From IMG/VR virus record IMGVR_UViG_3300048597_000669, positions 1 to 43,069 of that record: 43,069 nucleotides of DNA. One strand, given 5' to 3'. The notes beneath the pieces are model-generated. The model had not been told where the DNA came from. It made no database searches and was given only the letters and a program-made list of their open reading frames with translations. Made by a program: the position numbers and the translations under genes. Within the stretch, counting starts at the first letter, position 1. The number at the start of each line of letters is the position of its first letter. This document shows positions 1 through 8,215 of this stretch, in pieces. The stretch comes from a virus.

Positions 1-1083
1 CTAACTGACCAGCTTCAGATCCGCCTTCGAACGAAGCGCACGACCGCCGGCGCCGTCGATGCTCATCATTGAGCCAAGACCAAAGACCAGGCTCTCGATC
101 TCCTTGGCCGGCAGAGACAACTGTGAAGCAATCTCAGTTTTCGTCACGCGGTCTTCCAATAGGGCCCTGAACACCTGCGGCCAAACCGCCGAGGCATCGG
201 GCTCGACTGGCGCCGGCTCGATGGTCCGATACCCCCGCTCCTGGATCTGGATACAGAAACTGCGGTACTCCCAATCGGTCGTCAGTTTGAGACTATGGCA
301 TCGCCGATTCAAAGCTGCGACTGACACGCGCCACCGAGCCTTGGCTTCGACCAGGTCAGCCAGTCGTAGCACCCGCGGAATGGTCGCGATAACGTCTGCC
401 GCCGGCATGAGGAATGCTGATGCAAACCGGTCGGCCTCGATTTCGGCTCGCCGGCCTTGCGGCCCACCGTGGCGATGAAGCACTAGGTGGCCCAGCTCAT
501 GCGCTGCATCAAACCGCTGGCGCTCAGCCGATTTGCGCCGGTTGAGAAATGCGTATGGCTTGTTTCGGCGCCAGAGCGAAAAAGCATCCAGGTTCGAAGT
601 ATCTTCGGCGAGCGAAAACGTCCGGACCCCTTTGGACTCGAGCAGGTGCAGCATGTTGCTGACGGGACGCTCCCCGATCTGCCAGAGCTCGCGCAGAGTC
701 CGTGCTGCGATTTCGGGCGTCTCCCGCGACAAGTCCTCGAGGTCATGGTCCGGAAGTGCAAACCGGTCTTCAATCCAATCGCTGAACATGAACCCGATCG
801 ATCCGGCCGCAAGTGCAGATTCGCGCTCAGCAGCCGTCATAGACGTCAACGACCGAAAGCTCGCGGAATCGGCCGAGGCTTCGTCGAATTCCTCCCCGAA
901 GAAGAAGGGCTCCGGAAAGCCGGTAACAGACGCAATGCGCGCTACCTCGCCCTCGGCGGGCACCCTTTCCCCCTCCTCATACCTGTTGATCGTACGGGGA
1001 TGGATTTTGAGGGCCTCGGCAAATGCCTTCTTGTTCAAGCCGAGCCTGCGTCTTGCCAGACTAAGACGCTTTCCATTGAACAT
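1..1083 (-). CDS. HTH (XRE) - ImmA/IrrE metallopeptidase
   Basis: Two-domain protein of about 360 residues. Residues 1-60 form an XRE-type helix-turn-helix; the C-terminal half is an ImmA/IrrE zinc peptidase with HELGH at about 196-200 and a following Glu in the EADRFASAFLMP stretch near 217, so the metal site looks intact. Relatives cleave repressors or regulators, often in mobile elements and toxin-antitoxin or stress modules. The ATG at 1083 overlaps the stop of the upstream gene (TGATG); a GTG at 1086 is an alternative start. The tight coupling implies one mRNA with the 222-residue partner. The substrate is not evident; the partner or a prophage repressor are both possible. Family assignment is firm, the role is inference. 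Confidence 0.88.
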   Translation of the reverse strand: MFNGKRLSLARRRLGLNKKAFAEALKIHPRTINRYEEGERVPAEGEVARIASVTGFPEPFFFGEEFDEASADSASFRSLTSMTAAERESALAAGSIGFMFSDWIEDRFALPDHDLEDLSRETPEIAARTLRELWQIGERPVSNMLHLLESKGVRTFSLAEDTSNLDAFSLWRRNKPYAFLNRRKSAERQRFDAAHELGHLVLHRHGGPQGRRAEIEADRFASAFLMPAADVIATIPRVLRLADLVEAKARWRVSVAALNRRCHSLKLTTDWEYRSFCIQIQERGYRTIEPAPVEPDASAVWPQVFRALLEDRVTKTEIASQLSLPAKEIESLVFGLGSMMSIDGAGGRALRSKADLKLVS

Positions 1084-1751
1084 CACTGCTTCCGCCTGAC
1101 CTCGACGCGGAACTCGGGGCCCTTGTCTTCCGGCCGCGCCGGCACCACCCGAGCGCCCCAGCCATCATCACTGCCGATGAGAACGATCCGCTCCCGCCAC
1201 CCGGTGAAGTACCCATTTTCGATTTCGGTCGGCAGCGAAAGCTCCGCCCTGATCTCAGTGTCGGCAACATAAAGGCCGAGGTACCAAGTCTCGAATCCCG
1301 GAACGGAGATGGCAGCAGCATCCATGATCGCGAAGGGGAACTTCAACTGGTTGATATTGGCAGCCTGCCTGCTGTGAGACCCCTTTGGCGATTTATTGGT
1401 CGGGTCGACGGCAAGGTTGCCCGTATTGTGGTCCAGGTTGGCCACGGCAATCCGGATGCCCGAAGCGCGATTGATGATGGTCGAGAAGTTCGCCGTGTCG
1501 TCGGGCTCCCAGCCTTGGGGGCAAAACTCCATCCGCAGCTGCTCGACCGCAGAAGCCCAAACGCGAAACCCCGGGGCCGTGGGCGGCGAGAAGCCGGTGC
1601 AGCTGTTGAAAGCAGAGACCGCTGACTTGACGGCGGATACAAGCCCTTCGCGGGTCAAGCCACCAAGGCCATCGAGGCGGTTGTCGACTTCATGCTTCTT
1701 GTGGATGATCGCGCGCAAGAGCTGCTCCTCGGTCCGATTCTTCGACCTCAT
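1083..1751 (-). CDS. unknown partner protein of the ImmA/IrrE peptidase
   Basis: A 222-residue soluble protein that I do not recognise. It has a charged helical N-terminus, a central Gly/Pro-poor region with WEPDD, and a C-terminal half that looks beta-rich, with Trp/Tyr clusters around the WYLGLY segment. No signal peptide or membrane segment is seen. Its stop overlaps the start of the ImmA/IrrE gene, so the two are translationally coupled. Base composition here is more AT-rich than in the structural genes, consistent with a separately acquired cassette. It could be a toxin, a sensor or an inhibitor handled by the peptidase; the sequence does not decide which. Confidence 0.7.
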   Translation of the reverse strand: MRSKNRTEEQLLRAIIHKKHEVDNRLDGLGGLTREGLVSAVKSAVSAFNSCTGFSPPTAPGFRVWASAVEQLRMEFCPQGWEPDDTANFSTIINRASGIRIAVANLDHNTGNLAVDPTNKSPKGSHSRQAANINQLKFPFAIMDAAAISVPGFETWYLGLYVADTEIRAELSLPTEIENGYFTGWRERIVLIGSDDGWGARVVPARPEDKGPEFRVEVRRKQ

Positions 1752-1797
1752 TTGTGATTTAAAAAAGTGACCGGGTCAAGCCCCGCTTTATGTCTCG

Positions 1798-2128
1798 CAC
1801 GTCGACCGCCAGCGCCATGGTGATGGGCCTGACCCAGATCGGATCGGACAACAGAGCCTCGCGCGGGTCGCCGACGCTGAGCGGCATGTTGTCATAGCTG
1901 CCCGAGCTCGCGACCGTACCCGAGGGGCTGTCCCAAGCCACGACGCCATAATGGCCGCCGGCCTCATAGTGTGCGCGACCGTCGCGACAGCTGGCCGGCC
2001 GGGGATCGGCAACCGCAAAAGCGCCGTTGCCCGTACCGCTCTCCGAGATCACCGTTCCCGCAGCCTCGTCCATTGCGGTAACCCGGTACTTGCCGCGCCC
2101 TTCGTTCGTGCCGCTGGTGCGGGGGGCG
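1798..2128 (-). pseudogene. decayed C-terminal fragment of a C5 DNA methyltransferase
   Basis: Read on the minus strand this stretch closely matches the target-recognition repeats and the last residues of the cytosine methyltransferase at 35448-37400, but with many base substitutions. Shared landmarks include TSGTNEGRGKYRVTAMDE, NGAFAVADPRPAS, YDNMPLSVGDPREA and ITMALAVDV. Compared with the intact gene, roughly 90 codons between the last VxDPR repeat and the C-terminus are missing, removed in frame. The N-terminal catalytic domain is absent, so it cannot be a working enzyme. The divergence argues for a remnant of a related methyltransferase rather than a fresh duplication. The gap 1752-2352 holds nothing else beyond this and the short fragment at 2132. 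Confidence 0.8.
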
Positions 2129-2131
2129 GTG

Positions 2132-2263
2132 GTGGCTGCGAAGTTGCCACACGAGTCGGACAAGGCGTTCGAAGCGCTGGCAGCTGGGATAGTAGAGCAA
2201 CTTCGCCTGAGCGGCTGGAACATCACTGCCCCGCCGCCACCGCCGCCCGATGTAGGAATGTGA
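2132..2263 (+). pseudogene. possible gene remnant or very small ORF
   Basis: Immediately beyond the methyltransferase remnant, the plus strand reads 43 codons that look protein-like (AAKLPHESDKAFEALAAG, then GIVEQLRLSGWNI, then a proline run) and end in TGA. GTG codons at 2129 or 2132 could start it, but there is no clear ribosome binding site. The amphipathic helical composition suggests the 3' part of a gene truncated at the junction near 2128. It may equally be a chance frame. Confidence 0.25.
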
Positions 2264-2352
2264 GACTGGCCTGTGGACAGTTAGACATATCCCCTTCCGA
2301 AAGATCCCAATGCTGGCATGCTCGTCGCCGGGGCTGATTCGGAGTGCAGTGG

Positions 2353-2799
2353 ATGTTCATTGAAGACGTAACCAACGTTGCGATTGCCGCCGACGAGGTC
2401 GCGACAATCGATAGTTTCGATCGGTTTTTGCCGTCCGCCAAGGACACCAATATCTCGGTGATGCTTCGGAGCGGCAAGCGAACTCTAGTCTCGAATTTTC
2501 AAGCTCGCCGCCTTGCCGCTGGCATCAAGTCGATGATCCCATGCGAACCAGGCACCGTGCTTCTGCATATTGTCGACGGGGACGACGGTAGAAAAGACGT
2601 GGCTCCGCCAATTCGCTGCATCGCCTGGGGCCTGACGTACTTCGGCGATATCGTTCCGATTACCGTCAGCGGCCCCTTCGATGGCTGCCCTGATCAGGAA
2701 TATGCGATCCGGCATCCGAACGGTGCTGTCGATTATCCAGAGGTGGAGAGCTTCGCAAACGAGCAGGAATTTCTGCTCTCGCTCAAGCGTGCCGGCTAA
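2353..2799 (+). CDS. hypothetical protein
   Basis: A 148-residue protein without a recognised family. I chose the ATG at 2353 because GGAG at 2341-2344 sits 8 bases upstream; an in-frame GTG at 2344 lies inside that site. The sequence is soluble and acidic, with a predicted beta-rich middle and Cys residues in CEPG, RCIAWG and DGCPD. It stands alone on the plus strand between the methyltransferase remnant and the end of the late operon, and has lower GC than the phage structural genes. Probably an accessory gene of the element. Confidence 0.6.
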   Translation: MFIEDVTNVAIAADEVATIDSFDRFLPSAKDTNISVMLRSGKRTLVSNFQARRLAAGIKSMIPCEPGTVLLHIVDGDDGRKDVAPPIRCIAWGLTYFGDIVPITVSGPFDGCPDQEYAIRHPNGAVDYPEVESFANEQEFLLSLKRAG

Positions 2800-2937
2800 C
2801 CCCCCCTCCAAAATTTGCTCTCAGTGAAATTGGAACTTCGCGGGGGGTCTCCAGCCCCTTCGGCCAATGTTTTGACCCTCCCCCCCCACCCTCGACGAGC
2901 CTCGCCAGCTGCCCAACGCTGGCGCCCAGACGCAAGA

Positions 2938-2971
2938 AAGGGCGGCGATGGCCTGAGCCACCGCCGCCCTT
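2938..2971 (-). terminator. rho-independent terminator of the late operon
   Basis: A 15-base arm at 2938-2952 pairs with 2957-2971 around a 4-base loop, with a single mismatch, and on the minus strand it is followed by TTTCTT. It lies 40 bases past the stop of the Rz-like gene and matches the expected end of the leftward late transcript. Confidence 0.8.
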
Positions 2972-3010
2972 GTGTCTCGCGTCCTGCGCGAATGTCAGCC
3001 GCCTCGAGCG

Positions 3011-3562
3011 TCACCCATCAGGGCGAGGCCACGCCGCCTCCTGCGCCTTCGCCCAGGCAATCCACGCATCGTCCTTAGCTATGGCCCGGTCGGCGGCTTC
3101 TGCGGCGGCTGCGGCAACGTCGAAAGATACCCACCCCTGGGCCGCGCAATCGGCTGCATCAGCGCCGGCGGCGGCGCCGGGAACTCCAGCTGCTGCACCA
3201 CCGCGGGACTTGCTCTCAGCGGCGCGGTGCGCGGCCCAGCGCATCCGCAGATCGTCATAGCTGCGAGCGAGATCGTCATTACGAGCTTCAAGCGCATCGG
3301 TCGTCCTTTCATTGATGGCCTCAACCCTGGCCGTGGTCCTGGCGACCAGCTTGCGCTGCTGCTCGGCAGCAATGTCCTGGGCCTCGCGGAAGGCGGCCGT
3401 GTCGGCGGCCGCTTGCTCCTGCTTGGCGGTCATGATGACCTCGGCGATCCTCCGCTCGTGCCAGGCGTGCCCTATCCACAGCGCCAGCCCGATGGCCAGG
3501 ACATACCAGACCTCGCGCGGCAGCCGCCTCAGCGCCTCCCAGATCCCGGCAAGAACCGCCAT
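3011..3562 (-). CDS. Rz-like inner-membrane spanin
   Basis: A 183-residue protein with one N-terminal membrane segment (about residues 17-33, VWYVLAIGLALWIGHAW), a long charged coiled-coil stretch (about 40-110) and an Ala/Gly-rich C-terminus, as in phage i-spanins that fuse the inner and outer membranes at the last step of lysis. Start ATG is preceded by GGGAGGT five bases upstream. It directly follows the holin gene and contains an outer-membrane lipoprotein gene in another frame, the classic Rz/Rz1 arrangement. Sequence similarity to named families is low; the call rests on architecture and position. Confidence 0.75.
   Translation of the reverse strand: MAVLAGIWEALRRLPREVWYVLAIGLALWIGHAWHERRIAEVIMTAKQEQAAADTAAFREAQDIAAEQQRKLVARTTARVEAINERTTDALEARNDDLARSYDDLRMRWAAHRAAESKSRGGAAAGVPGAAAGADAADCAAQGWVSFDVAAAAAEAADRAIAKDDAWIAWAKAQEAAWPRPDG
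3079..3297 (-). CDS. Rz1-like lipoprotein (o-spanin) nested inside Rz
   Basis: Encoded entirely inside the Rz-like gene in another frame. The 72-residue product begins MRLKLVMTISLAAMTICGC, a lipoprotein signal with Cys as the probable lipid-attachment residue (preceded by Ile-Cys-Gly), followed by a short proline-rich mature part, typical of Rz1 outer-membrane spanins. The ATG at 3297 has AAAGGA upstream with good spacing. Partner is the inner-membrane spanin encoded around it. Its size, lipobox and proline content fit the family; the -2 Cys in the lipobox is slightly atypical. Confidence 0.75.
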   Translation of the reverse strand: MRLKLVMTISLAAMTICGCAGPRTAPLRASPAVVQQLEFPAPPPALMQPIARPRGGYLSTLPQPPQKPPTGP

Positions 3563-3565
3563 GAT

Positions 3566-3856
3566 CTACCTCCCATCCTCGAACGGCCGCTCGGAGCCAA
3601 AGCCGCCCCCAAAGCCATAGCCGCCGCCACCACCACTGCCGGCGGCCACCTTCTCGATCGCCTTGACCTTGCCCCACTCCCGGATGGCATAGAGCGTCGC
3701 CACAAACGTCAGCGAGGTCGCCATCTGCACATCGGACAGCGGCCTGCCGATGAACGGCCCGACATAGAGCGCATAGGGCGCAGCCGGCAGACAGAGCAGC
3801 GTCAGCACAGGCCGCCACCACTCCTGCAGGCCGTCGCGGATCTGCGCGCCCGTCAT
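3566..3856 (-). CDS. putative holin
   Basis: A 96-residue protein with two hydrophobic segments (about residues 14-32 and 41-60), a short charged linker and a C-terminal tail that is first basic (EWGKVKAIEK) and then very glycine-rich. Start is the ATG at 3856, which overlaps the stop of the DUF6527 gene (ATGA). It lies between the muramidase and the spanin genes, so a pore-forming holin that releases the endolysin is the likely role. Holins are poorly conserved, so the evidence is topology plus context. Confidence 0.65.
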   Translation of the reverse strand: MTGAQIRDGLQEWWRPVLTLLCLPAAPYALYVGPFIGRPLSDVQMATSLTFVATLYAIREWGKVKAIEKVAAGSGGGGGYGFGGGFGSERPFEDGR

Positions 3857-4242
3857 TCGTACCGGCCTTCGGGCCAGGGCGGGATCGGCACTTTCTGGCC
3901 GACCAGCGCATGGGTGCAGTCGCCCAAGAACTCGATGATGCCGCCGCGGACAAAGGTGTGGCACAGCACGCAGCCAGAGCCGCCCCATTCGGCCTTTTCG
4001 GCGTCCGACCAGTTGCAGAACTCGCAGTCAGCGGCCGACCCGCCAACCTTGGTGTAATGGCCCGACCTTACGAGCAGCGAGGGTTCGAACGTCGGGCGGT
4101 CGACATCGCCGTCCCAGCCCCATGCCTTGCCCGGCTCGCGCGTCGCGGCGACGGGGATCTGATGAAAGTCGTCGCACCCAGGGCACCAAAAGGCCACCCG
4201 ACCGGGCGAGTACTCGCGCAGGACCGCCGAGAGCGCTTTCAT
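3853..4242 (-). CDS. DUF6527 family phage protein
   Basis: A 129-residue protein carrying the hallmark pieces of DUF6527: an N-terminal FWCPGCDDFH, a central WGWDGDVDRPTFEPSLLV, and a C-terminal CHTFVRGG...GDCTHAL. The Cys and His residues probably bind zinc. The family is common in phage lysis regions and is sometimes mislabelled ammonia monooxygenase; its function is unknown. The gene is coupled by 4-base overlaps to both the muramidase upstream and the holin downstream. Confidence 0.85.
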   Translation of the reverse strand: MKALSAVLREYSPGRVAFWCPGCDDFHQIPVAATREPGKAWGWDGDVDRPTFEPSLLVRSGHYTKVGGSAADCEFCNWSDAEKAEWGGSGCVLCHTFVRGGIIEFLGDCTHALVGQKVPIPPWPEGRYE

Positions 4243-4787
4243 GCTACCCTCTTGTCCAGCCAGCCCCAGACGAACGCTTCGTTCGCCTGCCGGCCCTCGG
4301 CGAGCTCGATGTAGCGCGCACCCTGCAGCGCATTGAGCGCCTTGAGCACAATCCGCTCGGCCGCCGCCTTTCCGCGCAGCTTCATCGCCGCGCGCAGCGC
4401 CGCCACCGTGCCCGGCCCGACAACACCGTCGACGGCAATGTCGCCCCAGTCCCGGCCGTGTCGGTTGAGCGCATTCAGCGTCCGCTGCAGGAACCGCGCT
4501 GCCACCGCCGGGCCCATGTTGACACCTGTGTCAACGAGCTCGGCCGCAATCGCCGGCGAAAGCGGAATAATGCCATGGAATCCCGGCGCCTCGACATAGC
4601 GCCGGCGATATATGTCGCGCGCCACCGCCTGCGGCATCGACCGCATCGGCCCGCCATATCCGGCCGCCCTGGCCGTGGCGATCGTGATCCCCCAGTTGGT
4701 CTCGCCGCCACGATCGGCCGGATGGTTCGAATATCCGCCCTCGACGCGCAGGATCTCCTCGATGATGTCGTCGACCAGCAAGCTCAT
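4239..4787 (-). CDS. endolysin, GH108 N-acetylmuramidase
   Basis: A 182-residue lysozyme that cleaves the peptidoglycan glycan strand at the end of infection. The N-terminal half has the GH108 signature, EGGY with the predicted catalytic Glu at residue 16, then GGETNWGIT at about 27-35; the C-terminal half matches the small peptidoglycan-binding domain usual in this family (VDGVVGPGTVAAL near 120-132). No signal peptide is seen, so export should depend on the adjacent holin. Full length for the family. Stop and start overlaps tie it to its neighbours. Confidence 0.92.
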   Translation of the reverse strand: MSLLVDDIIEEILRVEGGYSNHPADRGGETNWGITIATARAAGYGGPMRSMPQAVARDIYRRRYVEAPGFHGIIPLSPAIAAELVDTGVNMGPAVAARFLQRTLNALNRHGRDWGDIAVDGVVGPGTVAALRAAMKLRGKAAAERIVLKALNALQGARYIELAEGRQANEAFVWGWLDKRVA

Positions 4788-5038
4788 GACGGCTCCGCCT
4801 GCGTCTCCCGGCGCACCGCGCCGACGCAGCTCTCGCAGGTCCAGTCGTGCGCAAACTCTGGCCGCTCGCGCGTGTCATAGATGCAGAAATAGGGCCGCGG
4901 CACCTTGCACTGCTGGCACGCGATCAGCGTGTCGCCGGCGGGCTCCACGAGCAGCGGCGCGAGCTGGTCGAGCACCTCCCAGACCCCGCCCTCGGGCACC
5001 ATTTGCTCGAGGTTGGTCGGCACTTCAAAGGTCGTCAT
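4784..5038 (-). CDS. small cysteine-rich protein, putative zinc ribbon
   Basis: An 84-residue hypothetical protein with two Cys pairs, CQQC at about 41-44 and CESC at about 68-71, spaced as in a zinc ribbon. It sits between the tail-tip downstream gene and the muramidase with a 4-base overlap to the latter. No specific family is recognised; function unknown. Confidence 0.65.
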   Translation of the reverse strand: MTTFEVPTNLEQMVPEGGVWEVLDQLAPLLVEPAGDTLIACQQCKVPRPYFCIYDTRERPEFAHDWTCESCVGAVRRETQAEPS

Positions 5039-5041
5039 GCT

Positions 5042-5368
5042 TCACCCGTTCGATGGCGTGATGCGGAGCGGCAGGGACTGCGCGATCGCGGTCTCGGTCG
5101 GCGATGTGCCGTCGACCTGCCAGGTGACCGAAGGGAAGCCGGTGAGATAATCGGTCGCGGCCGAACCGCCGAAGCCAACGCGCACCACCCGGAATTCATT
5201 GCCGCCGGTGTCGCCGATCGTGCTCGGGCACTTGAAATCGAGCGTCCGGTCGAACGTCTCGGTGCCGGCGGCGTCCAATGTCGGCGTGATGGTCTTGACG
5301 CCCAGGGACTGCCAAAGGCCGCCGACCAGGGCAAAGCCCTCGAACTTGATGAAGCCCCGCGTTGCCAC
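5042..5368 (-). CDS. phage structural protein of unknown role
   Basis: A 108-residue, beta-rich protein with many Thr, Gly and Val residues and no membrane segment. It begins at a GTG just 3 bases after the tail-tip gene's stop. Position after the tail-tip gene and composition suggest a tail-associated or fibre-accessory protein. No named domain was recognised. Confidence 0.65.
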   Translation of the reverse strand: MATRGFIKFEGFALVGGLWQSLGVKTITPTLDAAGTETFDRTLDFKCPSTIGDTGGNEFRVVRVGFGGSAATDYLTGFPSVTWQVDGTSPTETAIAQSLPLRITPSNG

Positions 5369-5371
5369 CGC

Positions 5372-8215
5372 TTACGGCTCCTTCACATTGTCGCCGCCGC
5401 CGCCGCCGGCACCGCCATTGTTGGCCGTGTAAAGCCGGTCGAACTGGCCCTGCACCCGAAAGGCATAGCTGCCGTCGCGGGCGTCGCGGCTGTCGTTCTT
5501 GCTGGACTGGTACTCAACGCCGGTGGTGATCACCGAGCCCGATCCGCTGGTCAGCGTCGCCGGCGTGCCGCCGCTCGTGCGCTTTTTTAGCCGCACGGTC
5601 GCGCCGCTGGCGGTCAGATTGTCGAGGCGCAGCGAATAGGTCTCGCCGGACGAAAGCGCCGGCAGGTTCGAAATGTCGAAGTTATACCCAGGCGTGCGCG
5701 CCAGCGCCCAGCTCAGCACCTGGCCGTCGCTCACCTGCAAATCGAACGGCTGGGCTCCGGCCAGCACCGGCGTGCCGCCGGCCTGCAGGATGGTGCCGCC
5801 AGAAATGATGCCGGCCGACCAGTTGGTCGACGTCGCATCGGCGCCGCGCTGCATCGGCGACAGCCGGAACTTGGTGAAATCGAAATTGCCGGTCGGGTTG
5901 GAAAGGTCCGCCTGCACCTTGCAGCTATAGGCGTTCGACGGCACGTTGAACTGATAGCTGCTCTCGGCCCAGCTCGTGCCCGCCGGCACCTCGACAACGC
6001 CCGAAGAGGTGATGAACGCCCCCGCCCGGTCGTAGAAATAGAGGTTCATGTTGCAAAAGCTGATCGTCGCGCCGCTGCTCTTGCGAGACTGCCAGGACAG
6101 GTAAAGCCGGGTCGATCCGTTGGTCAGATAGCTCTGGCTGGCGAACGACCGCCCGCCGGCATAGGTGCCCACCCGGATGAATGCCGGCGCCGGGTCGCTC
6201 GTGGTGCCCGCCACCCGCGCGCCGCCAAAGGTGTAATTCCAGCCCCTCGAATCGGCGAACGCCAGATCCGGGTTGGTCAGCATGTTCTCGCCCAGCGTCG
6301 CGCCATCCGCCGGCCGGCCGTCGCCATCGACGCCATTCCAGGGCACGCCGACATTCGCGGTCGTCACCGGGCCAAGGATCCGGCGCGGGCCGGCAAAGAC
6401 GCCCAGGCGGTACGAAATCGCCACCTCGTAATCCGTCGCCGGCAGCACCGCCTTGATCTCGACGCGCGTCAGATCGGCCGCGCCGCTGCCGCCCTGGATC
6501 CAGCCCACATCGTCGGCCTGCCCGGAAACCCATTTGCGATATTCGACGAAAACGCCCTCGGCGACGCTGTCGCCGATGCTGCCCGTCACTACCAACGCCG
6601 GCGTGACCGAATTGCCGCTCGACAGGCTCGTGGCGCTGATCGACCAGTCGCCCGCCTCCGGCTGGTCGGCCACCGGCGGGCCGGTAACGCTCGGCGTCGC
6701 CGGCGCAACGCCGGTCTGTCCCAACGCAAAGGCATGCTTGCCGTTGGTCTCGCTGTTGCCGGTCAGCGTTACGACGCCGGCGCCGGTGTCGATCGAGCGG
6801 TTGCGGATGATGATCGGCTGGGCATTCAGCCCGACCTCCGGCAGGTTGACCGCGACGCAGTCGCCGGGCTTGTAGCCCATCCACCGCGGTTTGCAGGGCA
6901 GCGAGACGGGCCCAAACTCACGGCCGTTCTCGATGTCATAGCGGGCGAGCTGCACCGCCTGGGTGAGTTGCTGGACCAGCGAATAGGTGATCTCGCGCGT
7001 GCGCAGGCCGCCATCGAGCGTGGCATAGCTCGAAACCTGCACCGGGCTGGCGCTGATGACCTCCCAGTTGTTGGCCTCGCTGCGGAAGCGCGGCACCACG
7101 GCATTGATGCGGCTCCGGCGCGATTGCGTCGCCGCCACCGTCGCCTCGCCTACCACATCGTCCACCGTGATGGTGTCGAGCACCGTGCGCGGCGTGGAAA
7201 CGAGGCACGAGATCTGCGCGCCCAGGTGGATCGGCTCACCGCCGCCCGCCTGCAGCAGCGCCTTCATGACCCCCCATTTGTCGTCGGCGCTGGTGATCTG
7301 CCCGCCGACCTTCCAGCCATTGGCGTCGGCGACGTTGGCGCCTTCGACAAAGGCCGGCACATCGATGCCAGAGATCGGCATGCCGATGCCGATCACGCGC
7401 TGGCCGTTCTGGTACCGGCCCAGCGCAAAGGTCAGCGCATGCAGGTAGGGGTTTTCGGAATAGACATAGGTCGCTTCATTGAGCGCGCGGCAGCTGCCCG
7501 ATCCGCCCGGATAGGTGCTGTCGAGCCGCGGGTCATAAACCTTGACGCCGCGGATGACCCAGCCCGGCTGGGGCACGCCCTGCGGGAAGAACTTGCCCTT
7601 GGGATCGTATTTCAACGTCCACAACGCCGCCGCCATCCCCGACAGCTTGCTCGAGGCCGACCAGCCCGGCGGATAGGCGCCGCCCGGCACCACCCTCAGC
7701 GCCGCCGATTCCGGGGATGCCCCCAGCTGCTGCGTCTGCATCATGTAGCCGTTGAAATAGCCGACGGCATTGCCGCTGCTGAAAGCCACGACCGAGCCGT
7801 CGACCCGGAACTCCTCGATTGCATCGATCGGCCCGGCACCCGAAAGCACCGCCACGAAGCTCTGGAAGTTGGGCACGTCGCTGGCGAGATTGTTGAACGA
7901 GACGCGGTGGACGATGTACCCGCCGATCAGCGTTCGCCCGACGACATACGGTATCGGCGCCTGTGGATCGGCCTTGAACTTGGTCGCCAGCCCGCCCAGC
8001 GCTGGCGCGGCCGCCTTTTCGGTCAATGTCGCGGCGACAGACAGCGCCGCCGCCGCCACCGTCGCTACGCTGGCGATCGTTGCCGCCGCCGATGAAACCA
8101 CCGCCGCAGACAGGCCGGTGCCCAACAGCCCGGCGCCGGCCGCCGCGCCGACGCCCGTCGCAATCAGCGCCACCGCGCCCACAATGACCGCCGCGGTGCG
8201 CAGAACTTTCGACAT
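5372..8215 (-). CDS. tail tip / host-specificity protein (lambda J-like)
   Basis: A 947-residue protein and the last large gene of the tail module. It starts with an Ala-rich hydrophobic region (about residues 5-75), followed by the PQAPIPYVVGRTLIGGYIVH stretch typical of phage central tail hubs, a long beta-rich body with a fibronectin-like segment near residues 520-620, and a carbohydrate-binding-like beta-sandwich region around 640-800. The extreme C-terminus is a glycine tract then DNVKEP. It should form the tail tip and contact the receptor. Order tape measure, two hub proteins, peptidase, this gene mirrors the lambda H-M-L-K-J order. Start overlaps the upstream stop. Confidence 0.85.
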   Translation of the reverse strand: MSKVLRTAAVIVGAVALIATGVGAAAGAGLLGTGLSAAVVSSAAATIASVATVAAAALSVAATLTEKAAAPALGGLATKFKADPQAPIPYVVGRTLIGGYIVHRVSFNNLASDVPNFQSFVAVLSGAGPIDAIEEFRVDGSVVAFSSGNAVGYFNGYMMQTQQLGASPESAALRVVPGGAYPPGWSASSKLSGMAAALWTLKYDPKGKFFPQGVPQPGWVIRGVKVYDPRLDSTYPGGSGSCRALNEATYVYSENPYLHALTFALGRYQNGQRVIGIGMPISGIDVPAFVEGANVADANGWKVGGQITSADDKWGVMKALLQAGGGEPIHLGAQISCLVSTPRTVLDTITVDDVVGEATVAATQSRRSRINAVVPRFRSEANNWEVISASPVQVSSYATLDGGLRTREITYSLVQQLTQAVQLARYDIENGREFGPVSLPCKPRWMGYKPGDCVAVNLPEVGLNAQPIIIRNRSIDTGAGVVTLTGNSETNGKHAFALGQTGVAPATPSVTGPPVADQPEAGDWSISATSLSSGNSVTPALVVTGSIGDSVAEGVFVEYRKWVSGQADDVGWIQGGSGAADLTRVEIKAVLPATDYEVAISYRLGVFAGPRRILGPVTTANVGVPWNGVDGDGRPADGATLGENMLTNPDLAFADSRGWNYTFGGARVAGTTSDPAPAFIRVGTYAGGRSFASQSYLTNGSTRLYLSWQSRKSSGATISFCNMNLYFYDRAGAFITSSGVVEVPAGTSWAESSYQFNVPSNAYSCKVQADLSNPTGNFDFTKFRLSPMQRGADATSTNWSAGIISGGTILQAGGTPVLAGAQPFDLQVSDGQVLSWALARTPGYNFDISNLPALSSGETYSLRLDNLTASGATVRLKKRTSGGTPATLTSGSGSVITTGVEYQSSKNDSRDARDGSYAFRVQGQFDRLYTANNGGAGGGGGDNVKEP

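Noticed and set aside
1752-2352. Complete small gene in the 155-codon minus frame 2226-1759
   Set aside because: The frame joins antisense of an unrelated stretch to a methyltransferase fragment, with no ribosome site or own start; treated as a remnant.
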